From Odoribacter sp. Z80 (GTDB taxonomy: Bacteria; Bacteroidota; Bacteroidia; Bacteroidales; Marinifilaceae): a stretch of DNA of 64,000 nt. Location: contig NZ_QWEL01000013.1 of assembly GCF_009935865.1 (NCBI RefSeq), forward strand, positions 1 through 64,000, read 5' to 3'. The notes beneath the pieces are model-generated. The model did not search any database, had not been told where the DNA came from, and saw only the letters and a program-made list of their open reading frames with translations. Below are positions 40,501 to 48,600 of the stretch, in pieces. How positions within the stretch are numbered: the first letter of the stretch is position 1; each line of letters starts with the position of its first letter. A program made the translations under genes and the position numbers.

Positions 40501-43215
40501 AAGGAACATTCTGGTTTGTATACTTGTACGGCGAATACCAGTTGCGGACGTCTGGTATCCAATGCCTGCTGGGTTAGAGTGAATACTCCGGTAGTCATTA
40601 CCGAAGACCTGACTCCTGCCAGAGGAAAGATGTGTGAGGGTAGTTATTATTCTCCGAAGCTCACGGCTACGGGTAGTGATTTGCAATTCCGATGGTTTAT
40701 AACCTATCCGGATGGTTCGGTGGATACTGTACGCAGAGGAATGGGATATGACTGGGAGGCTACCGATCAGTTATCATTGCTGACAGATGTTAAATATGAC
40801 GGTGCTCAATTGCAGTGTGTGGTTAGGAATAATTGTGGGGAAGCGTTATCTACTCCTGTAACATTGTCAATTGTTGCTCCCCGGGAGATCAATGTCACTC
40901 CTCCTGAAACCTGGTTGTGTTGTGATTCGACGGCCAGAGTGGAAGTGGAATTGTTGAACGGGGATGGCGGAGCCTGGAGTTACAAACTGCAGAGGAATGA
41001 TCTGAATCCGACAAGTTATAGTGTGGATGCCGGATATATAAAAGATACCGTGGATGGTTTACTTTCCGGTAGTTATGCAGTTACCGATTTGTATGACGGT
41101 ATCTGTGATTACAAGGATAAGGTGATGAAGGAATTTAACATATACGATGTGCCCAGAGGTGTAGTACATTTCGGTCTTGCCTCCGGAGGCCGGGATACGA
41201 TGATTTGTGCGGGTGATAAAGTACCGATGTATATTAAAATTACGGAGGGGACCGGACCGTATAGGGTAGCGGTATATTATCAAGATAATACCATGACTGA
41301 GCCGGCCATTTATAATAAGTGGTTTGACACTAATCCATTTAATTTGTCGACTTCGGAAGCGATGAAAGGGTATTATTTTGATATGACTGTTGCTGATAAT
41401 GTGGAATTAACTGTAGTTGTAACGGATAGAGCAAATAATAAGATTGCAGAAGGATGTATCATCCCGGTAGAGGCAGACCAGAAGATTAACGTGAAATCGA
41501 CGGCCAAGCTGAGTGTCAATTGGGGTGGTTGGTCGCAAAATATCGGAGAGTGTGAACTTGATGTAGACCTGAGAGCTCTGTTGAATCCGACACCGGCCAA
41601 TGGTATTTTCCATATTTCCAAGCTGGCCCCCGGAAAGACTGATCCGGTAGAAACTTTTGACCGGACGTGGGCGTATGCTCATATCCTGAAGAGTGACGGT
41701 CCGGGAACTTATGAAATCCGCTATTCTTTGGGCGGTGTTTGTGATGAAGCCACCAATACGGCCTTGACGCTGACTGTCGATTCATTGCCTTATGCCGTGA
41801 TAACTCCGTCGGATACGACTTTGTGTTGCGGTGCCGGTCTGAAATTGTATGCCAGCATGCGCGGAGCCGTGCCTTTCGATAGCCTTTTGATAAGGACGGA
41901 ACGCTTGCTGGATGACCATACGACTACTTCCGGTAGTCAAATGTATACATTGGCTGATCATACGCCTTTGACTAATCCGCAATGGGTAACTTATAGCATG
42001 AACTCGAATTGTTCGGATTCCATCAGCCGCTATGTAGCTGTGGATGTGGTGGACGGCCATGGTTGCCACATGAATCCGGCACTTCAAAATGAAGCTTTGG
42101 TTCGTGTACACAAGTTGCCGACAGTGACGGTTGAAGGTATGCATCCTTCTTATAATAACGGCATGTGGGATGCTTATACCTCTTTGTATAGTCTGAATAC
42201 CGATGATAGTGTGAGGGTTAAGGTAACGATGAATGGTTTCACGCCTTGGGTATTGAACCTTGCTTACCGGGAAGACGCTTCTTCTGCTGCGGCTGATAGT
42301 GTAGATACCTATACGGTTTATGCACATGATACCACTTTGATGTTGAAGAAGGAAGGGGTCTTCCATTTCGTTTGCAATGAGGTGAACGGCTGTGCTCCTA
42401 TGGGGGGTGCTGTGATGAGGACTGTTAAGTATGCTCCTTCGGGATATATTAAGATCCGGCATCTGTATTTGGGTGGTGCTTTGGCCAATCTGGCCGGAAC
42501 CACACCGGCATACTATCATATGCCGACCATGTCTTCCAATTTAGCATATCTTCCGGATTTCCCGCAATATGCCGATGCTGTCCGCTTCCCGGCTTTTGCG
42601 ACGAATTTTACAATCCGGAAGTCTCAGATTGTAGACTGGATTTTTGTGGAAGCCCGGAAATTGGATGTAACCACTTCCAGCTGGTCGGTTGTTGACCGTG
42701 ATACTTGTTTGTTGTTGAATGATGGTTCGGTTGTGAATCGTAATTTTAATAATAATATTGAGTTGAAAGGTACCGGAGTAGTCGGAGAGAAATTCTATGT
42801 TGCCGTATTCCACCGGAATCATTTACCGGTTATGACCAATCAACCCTCGTTGTTTAGTACGACAGGTATCGGTACGCCGATTGATTTCGGACTAAGTGCG
42901 AATAATTACTATGTCCGGGGTGGCGTGTTGTCGGACCATGTCTGGGATTTCTGGACAGTAAACGGACAAACGTTGTGGGTGATGGCTCCGTCCTACCAGC
43001 AAATCAATAAGACCGATAAACTGGTTAGTCTGTCCAATTCCACGAAGGCTTTCTTTGTAAACTTGATGACGATGGTACCGGGGTATCATATTTGGGATGT
43101 TACGTTTGACGGTCAGGTAACCGTGCCTCCTGTGGCAGGAAGTCCGGCGGGGTATGAGGATGCCTGGATTTTGTTCCTGAATCGTGACAGGTATTCCGAA
43201 ATTGAAGAATATTGA
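31558..43215 (+). CDS. Giant Ig-like repeat surface protein with Cys/His-rich inserts (3885 aa)
   Basis: An 11.7-kb intact frame. The signal peptide (MKRIFLLMVVLFSLHTVQG) is followed at once by LYTGGKGDG, a form of the GG-DG motif used as a linker in the 6742-residue protein. Order: five or six Ig domains (to ~590; DDGLYRC, DEATYVC); beta repeats of ~80-100 residues (~600-1000); two PKD-like domains interrupted by homologous Cys/His/Tyr-rich modules (1042-1117 and 1187-1252); further beta repeats (~1450-2560); Ig domains (~2560-3200; NSGSYYC, MAGEYVC, HSGLYTC); PKD-like domains; and a C-terminal module (~3629-3885) with DWIFVEARK, FYVAVFHRNH and DVTFDGQVT, homologous to the end of the 6742-residue protein. 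No T9SS sorting domain is recognised. It lies 23 nt after the third FGE-like/FISUMP gene, so the two are probably cotranscribed. Likely a surface adhesin; the ligand is unknown. Confidence 0.9.
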   Translation: MKRIFLLMVVLFSLHTVQGQLYTGGKGDGATMSCVPPKVTTLSETEIICVGDTITMAIYATGSNLQYFWQKFQDNFYVDLQADNRYVGLGTPVLQIVNPEKEQDDGLYRCLVKNSCDSDTSEIFVIKLNTVPKVDSRISNSEAMEYICANQFQSIDLITSISSAENDHRYTWAKIDTISGVRTLLPDTTANLTVNVSGAALDAEGLYVVTAANGCGSVSDSVILPIIRKPEVIWQNTVDNVIATCVGEQLKLSAIIKGEANTIILQSIVYDDLQDEWWVQSNSYLASPSKSYYSVNKSMEGYYRWKVENKCGEVLSANVFLSVEGRPSFLTPAAEVYQFPQDTTICEGSDIKLWCKASGSATRYYWQKDGVRIDGADTNVLVLKNVTVEDEATYVCVAYNSCMSSVKSKPIKVNLQLRPRFLRDPYLLRNACLGDTLTRFRVAMDIEPAVDSVRWMYNGKLVYDNGHYEHTDDTELYLHHISHADVGLYQVRAYNECGPTDSKWVNLLELGMPVSFQSRLEDYKMTLCPGIEQKLSLSVNGSAPIHYKWIVNEHTYDTDTNFVTIKGNDIVEKNKYSVFAYNACGSAIDSGFLNVEQFEHFDFVGEGEYCEGTDPVSRLVLKGSDTSKVYTLYREYETAVETFRGTGDSIVFENQPGGTYYVIARNPKTECIQEMDGRPVVDEKPAPNKANFFIASYYCLGSGGAKLVLAKWEKDVIYQLQYNTGNGWTDLPDQRFIGGKYDFPLASMNSPVEGEPKVYSNMGAGAYRIVAERYLGNGCQSILTLEDSIEVIAPPSLHKLYAVNGDTVNCNREVNGQPYEEKAQLEVDRFLKGATYTLYKNGAPDPDHQPDRTSPIGWSLIDEGTYYVEVETREGCKGTTNEVRIHNVKAPDYITLSGSGSLCADEDTETDHKTLTLDTTQLGITYYVYRKEPAKLIDVVDGTGTPKDVIVPAQRATYYVKAVDATGMCATTSEAEYTMLASNYQVSMNPADIFLDGKGLTTWLHADITGAYVEPLDVQWHDEKQLQQTGLVTLPNVQYYKHYHWPFCPCAAYHTSYGDTWVHQYVHGPQCNMTNCPYLYHNYNPTKNGCTYVGTEYQTYTNYGYGKRGPWYDLYYCKDGVGTDKEEHFYQNDTTNPFRNRLTTPVNEDRIYTVTVTDGAGCTHSDQVAVRVLGGKLRAEIISSEVHKHYAYPFCPCYAQHSYPHYCSSRCNENNCVRLYHAHKHENCTYQRTEYIEYRGSYVKYYDLYYCCSSNEAQDTAVYRKDELFFCSDARGGDYNYVKKWSFYCPEDNAASWTGKLGDTVKFTALESGWLYLQVTSMGQEVRDSIWIDVLRRPFTAYVQDADENRIDTLYVCKGEEARLYGYTAGGDDDNTVMQWWGEGYTGPSTHWWIFKPERSGNIIFTAMNDGVVIKDTVFLNLQDRPDLPVVKNPGVRCVQPNVTELIRVEAPTVVGANYILEYSNDNGENFVEYDRENNSAGGPIEFRVTMPVRDAGIYRVRAVGKISDHGCESLSELIEFITPPAHDALVSNSYCDGELMTVQLQQPTAGMSYSILSNRNINFETIDAPRDYFQKPLMAGDYKIVYTRKGFNGVCSDTLPMIIEKVPSAQLVDVIVNNGAGACEGMNAVLTIPNSESGITYYLESPTGERTEMFVGNGGSQSFDMSGRSYGTYQVKGEFGGCSTLIDYFTFNRNPEALDQPDVKYCYAYGMDKTSAGTELKYTTLEPDVTYYLWHDGVLEQTITGPGAGTFTNVTDGNYSIMAKNDESSCFAETSFKVIAQEAPYAFSFKMSCEKNKVLYLESSQENVEYYLYRDTLLLDSLMGTGAKLEFGEHNITGVYQVIGIDTLTGCSEKMNGDLIVNELGKCSLEQTDPLCGMMDATELVYPCSKKGWSYYIKDITDPYNPLVSETKDGNGATLRWSSMGTTTNLFRPHWLNPFQWIPSEYVLYGKDICGDVALDTIRISLGEKPSGVLEVEGHSATSNFMSIVQMSSCENQDMEFFASNIKEGMECTFIGVKSMYYRDTLRQFVATSENINKQSLGIFRGYKEYQLHISSGDCETVLTVEMVFKVMPQPGLLNGQSVCQNEGTLDISLKSNDGYNYYLMREGLETPLDTILWDNLANLGFASQTEAGRYYVIVENVEPSANGKFTAICRDTMLSTFAIGDAPKVFHVSSALDGKQEIYLCDGNMEKIKLAGSEPTVDYILCRDGDDNLYGEWQHRSEGGFLEFPVKESGKYKIKGVLGSCEQIMDDSVIVYADQIPDLKLYDEYYYCRDEEGGAKIEIFEAPVLCKADLRDAGMYGKILESDTVHYWGDTLDFKTKCPAGDHYVLTITTRGGCRFSHPFKVYKVDPPKQFELLATSSAICEEECMSIGVAGDEPRVEYALMRVTDEGPVQHDENYILGYGDRDTLWFPYRVCDVGKYFVVATQYDRPHCSTLMKFAPDDTLVLNDIDTIRYCDFTEHELHYCVGGTGVSITLENAQLGVDYELYKGEENLATTFTDLRKVATYDGENLTWTELLADTACSKDGIDRYTTYRILARSQMSGCTKWMKGEVKVYADGEVDLTAVTQPYYEFCEGGDLLLKARAAGCGLKYVWKMSNNNGIQIVGNEPDLYLSSLPATNSGSYYCEIANACEMKPTSPYIQVNVRPEGNMTPVGAQSLCESERAILYSQMTDVYDYAWYKVGQDSILSRNSFLEFDSVTMDMAGEYVCVGGSLSKNACNILYDTIKVTVLRNIGNANIVQRYDTVCAGSPLTLNLSDQLPEGYKVQWYLNGQIIPKATKYNFSRIPMYTSHEGVYAVQLSNNGCGKQDLIPVSKVKVDTLINYVWHTEDKYLCQPHDIPLSIRTSPMDGVTFDWYQIISGSGEQYIGSGSDFNAPFPKEAGHVTYRVYYYNSCPADYYTTLNHQDVEVNIATNVAFVKNLPDEISGCEGERADTTVTVEISGTLVSDYVWTFTPASTARVDTVAMGSSDFSYTIPYDKEHSGLYTCTANTSCGRLVSNACWVRVNTPVVITEDLTPARGKMCEGSYYSPKLTATGSDLQFRWFITYPDGSVDTVRRGMGYDWEATDQLSLLTDVKYDGAQLQCVVRNNCGEALSTPVTLSIVAPREINVTPPETWLCCDSTARVEVELLNGDGGAWSYKLQRNDLNPTSYSVDAGYIKDTVDGLLSGSYAVTDLYDGICDYKDKVMKEFNIYDVPRGVVHFGLASGGRDTMICAGDKVPMYIKITEGTGPYRVAVYYQDNTMTEPAIYNKWFDTNPFNLSTSEAMKGYYFDMTVADNVELTVVVTDRANNKIAEGCIIPVEADQKINVKSTAKLSVNWGGWSQNIGECELDVDLRALLNPTPANGIFHISKLAPGKTDPVETFDRTWAYAHILKSDGPGTYEIRYSLGGVCDEATNTALTLTVDSLPYAVITPSDTTLCCGAGLKLYASMRGAVPFDSLLIRTERLLDDHTTTSGSQMYTLADHTPLTNPQWVTYSMNSNCSDSISRYVAVDVVDGHGCHMNPALQNEALVRVHKLPTVTVEGMHPSYNNGMWDAYTSLYSLNTDDSVRVKVTMNGFTPWVLNLAYREDASSAAADSVDTYTVYAHDTTLMLKKEGVFHFVCNEVNGCAPMGGAVMRTVKYAPSGYIKIRHLYLGGALANLAGTTPAYYHMPTMSSNLAYLPDFPQYADAVRFPAFATNFTIRKSQIVDWIFVEARKLDVTTSSWSVVDRDTCLLLNDGSVVNRNFNNNIELKGTGVVGEKFYVAVFHRNHLPVMTNQPSLFSTTGIGTPIDFGLSANNYYVRGGVLSDHVWDFWTVNGQTLWVMAPSYQQINKTDKLVSLSNSTKAFFVNLMTMVPGYHIWDVTFDGQVTVPPVAGSPAGYEDAWILFLNRDRYSEIEEY
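34681..35313 (+). other. Duplicated Cys/His-rich module within the 3885-aa protein
   Basis: Two homologous inserts, residues 1042-1117 (34681-34908) and 1187-1252 (35116-35313), share the order H-x-[HY]...PFCPC...H...NC-x(2)-LYH...C-T-Y-x(2)-T-E-Y...YDLYYC. Their CPC motifs (34699-34707 and 35140-35148) are 441 nt apart. Each is embedded in a PKD-like beta domain whose halves remain visible, for example VTVTDGAGCT after the first insert. The density of Cys and His suggests metal binding, perhaps zinc, or a disulfide knot. That function is inferred, and I do not recognise a named family. Confidence 0.75.
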
Positions 43216-43295
43216 TAAAAAATGAATAAAATATCAAATAAAAGGATTTTTTTTGCTAAAAAAGTATTAATTTTATACCGCATAATGTATGAGTT

Positions 43296-45662
43296 ATGAT
43301 GAAAACTGCTGCTAAGTATTTGATAATTAGCCTGTTTTTTACTGCTTTTATTTCCTTTGCTCCCCATCGGGAAGCAAAGGCTAATGTAGTATATACAGAC
43401 TCTATCACATTTAAAATTGACAGTGCCAAGATTGTGGGAAACAATCTCGTTTATTCCATTATGTTTTACCGACATGTTGATGATTGGAGAGGTGCAGGTG
43501 GTTTACAGGATACTTTAATGGGAGATGTCGATTTGTATTTCTGGATGAATGATATGGTTTTCAATAAGGACGTTTTCCCGACGGTGTCCCGAAAACATCC
43601 GAACATAGATCATTCCCAGGATTTTCTTCGTTTTGAACGGGTAGATTATTATGCCGGACGTTTTCAGGTGAAACTGGCAAAAAATACGGCGGCTATGGCG
43701 CCTAAGTATATCGAGATACCTTATAATACACCGGTGGAATTGTGTCAGATACAAATGCCGTTGAATTATGTGGACCGCAACCCGGGATTCCGGTGGGATA
43801 CGGTGGCTACCGGAGGATTTTCCAATATCGGAGAACCTCTGGAAATTGCTTTTAAAGGAGATATCCTGCAAAATCCTGATCCGGCTATCGTGCTTGAAGA
43901 TTATGCCAAAAAGGTATATGTGTGTGAAGGCGATAGGACTAAAATCTGGGCCAAGGGCTTTTCAGCCGGAGAAGAATTATCCATTTCCTGGCTGATGTCG
44001 AAAGATAAAAACTTTACGAATCCTGTGAAGTTTACTTCCAATATTACAGGCACTAAGGTAGGTACCAGCCAGGTGCATTATACGGGAAGCGTGATAACCC
44101 CCGATGGCACCTTGAGTTATGAAGTTTCTTCCATGAATGTGGCTAAGGATAGCCGGGTAGATACCCTGATGATATTGAATGCGCCCCAATGGTTGGATAG
44201 CATGTATTTCCAGTGTGTCTTGTCCGATCCCTCGCTGAGCGTGGGCGACCGGAAGTCATTAGAGGGTGAGACGCAGGTCATTGTCCGGGATAGTATTTTT
44301 GGATGGTTTGCTGCTTCAGATCCCAATAACCGGGCGGATGTAGTGACCGGAAATCCTATAGGGGCAAACAACCGGACAGATACCATATTGAAATGTCCTA
44401 CGGGAGTATCTTATGTTTCTTTCTTCTTTTTCGGACCGGATTGCGGAGAGGATGCCGAGTTTATCGGGAATGAGATGGTCATTAACTATATGACTCAGGA
44501 TGCATTGGCTAACCGGAAACTGGGAAGTGTGAATCTGACATCCTGGGCAGTTGAGGCTGCTGTAAAAGCGCCTAACGGCAAATGTCTGTTCCGGGGAACG
44601 GTGAATTTGCCGGATTCCGTGTCGAATGTAAATGTATGGGTGACCTCTATTTCCACAGCCAAAGGATGTGATAACGGGGCGCCTTATGTGCTTTATGATA
44701 CAGTGCATATCCGGGATATTGAGGGAGATGTCAATATTAAAAACTCTTTGGCGGATACGACGGTTTCCAGCGGCGAAAAGATGGAACTGAATACTGATTA
44801 CGTTTATTCCGGTTATGAATTGAAATCCGCTTTGGGAAGTTTGTTGGAATTATCTACCAATCCTAAATATTACCAGGCCTCTTCTGTTTCTTGTACCAAT
44901 CCTCTCGGTTGTGCCGATACGCTTGTATATAAATACGATATCAGTACCCCGACCGGAACTTGTACGATGGAGGTTAATCAAATCATACATATCAGCGACT
45001 GGTATTATGTTGCACTGAAAGTATTTCTGGAAGGGGCTTACCGGAGTTCTACAGGTAATATGAAGACTTATTATTCGGATAATGATCTTTTGCCTCATGT
45101 TTCTCCTTATGATAATACAATTGTTCTGGCGAATTTTCCTGCCGGAAAGGCAATTGTAGATTGGATTCAGGTATCCTTGAGACAAGAAAATGATGTGACT
45201 GAAGTTGTTGGAAAATCTTCTGTATTTCTTCTGGAAGATGGTTCTATATGTGATTCATTAGGGAATCCTTATGTGAAATTTAAAAACTTGAAACCTTCGG
45301 ATTATTATTATGTTGTTATAGAGCATCGTAATCATATTATAACGAGAAGTAAATGTGCTTATAACATATCAGCTTTAAAAACGACTCCGACAATAATAGA
45401 TCTTTCAGATATTGCAAATGTTGCGGGAGGTGCTGTTAAGTTATTGGGAACCGGTATATATGGTCTTTATGTTGGAGATGTAAATCAAGATAATATGGTT
45501 GGTGGTGGGGATAAATCCAAGTTGATAGCAGCAGTTTCCCAAGCAGGTTATGTTGTTTTTGATTTGGATTTTGATGGTATTGTAGGCGCTGTGGATAGAA
45601 GGCTATTATTGAAAAATTCACCAAGTGCGACAGGAATGTTTGATGTTGGTTGTAGAAAATAA
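43296..45662 (+). CDS. Secreted beta-domain protein with C-terminal dockerin-like repeat (788 aa)
   Basis: The start is ATG 43296 (a second ATG follows directly). The signal peptide is cut near REAKA. The first ~190 residues form a beta-sandwich-like domain (NNLVYSIMFYR, GDVDLYFWMN) that resembles the N-terminus of the next protein. The middle contains Ig/PKD-like beta domains. From ~569 comes the C-terminal module shared with both giant proteins (VALKVFLEGAY, VDWIQVSLR, YYYVVIEHRNH). It ends in a clear pair of dockerin-like calcium loops, GDVNQDNMVGGGDKSKL and DLDFDGIVGAVDRRLL (~728-775). This module is typical of large secreted proteins of Bacteroidota and is not followed by a T9SS type A or B domain. 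The 80-bp AT-rich gap upstream has no well-spaced promoter; TAATTTTA at 43268 is a partial -7 match. The next gene starts after 20 nt. The last ~450 bp turn AT-rich. Confidence 0.82.
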   Translation: MMKTAAKYLIISLFFTAFISFAPHREAKANVVYTDSITFKIDSAKIVGNNLVYSIMFYRHVDDWRGAGGLQDTLMGDVDLYFWMNDMVFNKDVFPTVSRKHPNIDHSQDFLRFERVDYYAGRFQVKLAKNTAAMAPKYIEIPYNTPVELCQIQMPLNYVDRNPGFRWDTVATGGFSNIGEPLEIAFKGDILQNPDPAIVLEDYAKKVYVCEGDRTKIWAKGFSAGEELSISWLMSKDKNFTNPVKFTSNITGTKVGTSQVHYTGSVITPDGTLSYEVSSMNVAKDSRVDTLMILNAPQWLDSMYFQCVLSDPSLSVGDRKSLEGETQVIVRDSIFGWFAASDPNNRADVVTGNPIGANNRTDTILKCPTGVSYVSFFFFGPDCGEDAEFIGNEMVINYMTQDALANRKLGSVNLTSWAVEAAVKAPNGKCLFRGTVNLPDSVSNVNVWVTSISTAKGCDNGAPYVLYDTVHIRDIEGDVNIKNSLADTTVSSGEKMELNTDYVYSGYELKSALGSLLELSTNPKYYQASSVSCTNPLGCADTLVYKYDISTPTGTCTMEVNQIIHISDWYYVALKVFLEGAYRSSTGNMKTYYSDNDLLPHVSPYDNTIVLANFPAGKAIVDWIQVSLRQENDVTEVVGKSSVFLLEDGSICDSLGNPYVKFKNLKPSDYYYVVIEHRNHIITRSKCAYNISALKTTPTIIDLSDIANVAGGAVKLLGTGIYGLYVGDVNQDNMVGGGDKSKLIAAVSQAGYVVFDLDFDGIVGAVDRRLLLKNSPSATGMFDVGCRK

Positions 45663-45682
45663 AATTAGGAATAAATTAAGTT

Positions 45683-48600
45683 ATGCAACGAAGACTTATC
45701 ATACTAATATTTTTTACTATTTGTTATTTTTTAGGTTTTGGGCAAAACTTAGGAATTTCAGATTGTGATTTCTCAAATAATTTTGCTTCTCATGTTGCTG
45801 CTGCTCAGGAAGGAGATAATTACGTAGAGATTAATTTTTCGGATGTAAGCGTTAAGAAAGAAACTGATGGATATTTTTATTTGTATTTTACTATAAATTT
45901 AAAAGCGTTAGGAACTTGGTATACAGAAAGTGGTTCTAAAGTTAGTGCGAGAAATAAGTATTTAGGTGCATTGGATATTTATTTAGATTTTAATCAAGAG
46001 GTATTTGGAAATGTTGTGGCTGAAATATCTCCAATAGAATGTCTTGATTATAATTATAATGAGGATGATGATTTGACATGGCGTGACGCTTATGTTTCTG
46101 GAAACGAAACTGTGATAGCAAAGCCTTTACCTAATTTGATTATAGGGGTATTGGGATATAGTGATACTGGTGACGGGGGGTCTTTTGCTTTATCAACTTC
46201 AGAATACTTGTATGTAGGTAAGTTTCGTTGGAGACTGAAGGCTGGTGTAACAGGAGGGAAAACAGGCGTTAAATTGCGTATACCAACTATAAGTGGTTAT
46301 GAAGGTGATGGAACTTATCCGTCAAAAGCATACGATTATAAAACTCAAGTACCGTTTGGTATTTGTCAAACTGGTCCTTCTCTGGATATTGAGTTTGGTG
46401 AAGGTGGAGCAGCTCCTGTTATCAACAGTATTACCGGAGATTTAGCGGCATGTGAAGGAGCGTCGGCTACTTATACGGCGGATGTGGAAGATGGGGTTAC
46501 GCTGAATTGGGTGGTGAAGCAGGGAACGATGAATGTGACTTCGACGGTGGTGGATGGAACGATGACACCTAATGGAAAGAGTGTTAGTTTTAAATGGAAA
46601 GATCATACGGCCGGAACGTATTCGATTTGTGCAACGGCAACGAAAGGAGATAAAACCAGTGACGAGAAATGCGAGTCTGTTACGGTGAATGCTGCTCCCG
46701 CTTTGGCAGTGACTTCTACGCCGGATGTGAGCGGGGGAGTGTGTACAGGCGATAATATTACTTTGAATGCAACGGCCGGATTGACCAATTATAAATGGTA
46801 TCTGAACGGAACTTTGATTAACGGGGCAACGACCCGGAGTTATACTCCGACGCTGCCTGTTGTGTCTTCAGTGACATCGGTTACTTATAAGGTAGAGGCG
46901 CAGTCGGCAACCGCTTGTCCGGCAAGCGGCGAACTGAACTTGTCCATTCATCCCCAACCGTTGGCTGACGCAACGGTGAAAGTGGGAAATAGTTCTGTAG
47001 CCAGTACTGATAACAGGTATTATCTGGGAGATAATATCAACCTGACGGCTAAAAATGTGGATGCGTCAAAATATGATTATTCCTGGGAGAATGCTTCGGG
47101 AACAATTTTAGCGACGGGCCCGACTTACAATATTTACGGAGCTACGGAAGCGAATTACCGGCTTGTCCTGAAAGTGAGAAGCAAGACTTCTCCTTATTGT
47201 ACGGCTACCAAGGAAGTGAATTTAACCCAAAATACCTCTTGTGTACCGGCATTGGCATTGAGCGGTTCGGATAATAACCGGATTTGTCTGCCTAACGGTA
47301 TCTGTCGCCTGACGGCTGAGTTGACAAATGCTTGCTCTACAACCGTGACGGATTATGTGTGGTACAGAAATGGAGTAAAATTAGATTCCATTGTGGTTTC
47401 TAAAGGAGAGAAAAAGAACATCTTCAATGCCGTGGAGGATGGAGATTATACAGTGAAGGTATATACTTACCGGGGAATGCTGACGAAGTCGGTGACGATT
47501 TCCAGACGCAACCAGGCTGCTGCAACCATTACGATGCCGGATACCTATTTGGTAACCAGTGGAGGAAGTACTTTGCTGACTCCGAATCCTTCTGCTCCTA
47601 TTTCCAGTTGGTCCTGGGAGTCTGAGCCTGCCGGTATGATAGCTACGGGTGCTACTTCCCAGTATCCGACCACAGCCTCTCTTTCTGCTCCTGTTAAATT
47701 TTATGTGTATGCTCAGGATCAGTACACCTGCTGGTTGATGGATAGTACATGGGTAAGGATTTCCAATGATGCGTTGAATGTGAAAATAAAACCGGAGAAT
47801 CCGATTGTCTGCCAGGGAGGTAGTGTTACCTTAAAAGCAGAAGTGAGCGGTGGTGATGGTGCCTATACTTATAGCTGGAGCAGTGACGAATACGGTTCCA
47901 GTACATCCGCATCCTGTTTTTTCCAGGATGATGCGTTATTTGCAACCGGTTCGACCCGTTTGGTGAATAAAATATTGACGGTGACCGACGGAGCCGGACA
48001 TACCGGAGTGGCTAAAACTGTAGTTCAGATTGTGACGACTCCTAATCCCAATTTGGGAATCTCCGGTGGAGGTGCGGTATGCGAGGGAAATGTCCTGACT
48101 GTTACCGGAGGCAATGCTGCTGCTCTGACGGGGGGTTATGTATGGTATATCCGGGATAATACAACCGGGGCTATTTATACGAGAATGGCTTCGGCTGCGA
48201 AAGATACTATCAAATTGGGAACCCGGGGTGATTATTATGTCTGGGTATCGGGAAAAACGGCTGCCTGTGCTTCTGATACTACCGGTAAGGGAGTTGCGGT
48301 GAAGGTAAACGGATTTGATCTGGCCTTTACAACCCATCCGTCCAATTATAAGCTGGGAGCAACCATAGAGGCCGGGGTTACAGCTTCTAACGGAGCACAG
48401 CCTTATACTTTCAATTGGACTTCTCCTGCCGAAGGTGTGGCTTTGAGCGGGAACACAATCAATCCGAATAATTTTAAACTGGTCGGGGCCAGTGCTCCGG
48501 AATATACCTTCAGGGTAACTGCTACGGATGCTAATGGTTGTAGCAAGACCATTGAAGAAAAAGTAGAAAACACTATTTCCGGAGGTTTGAAAGTAACAGT

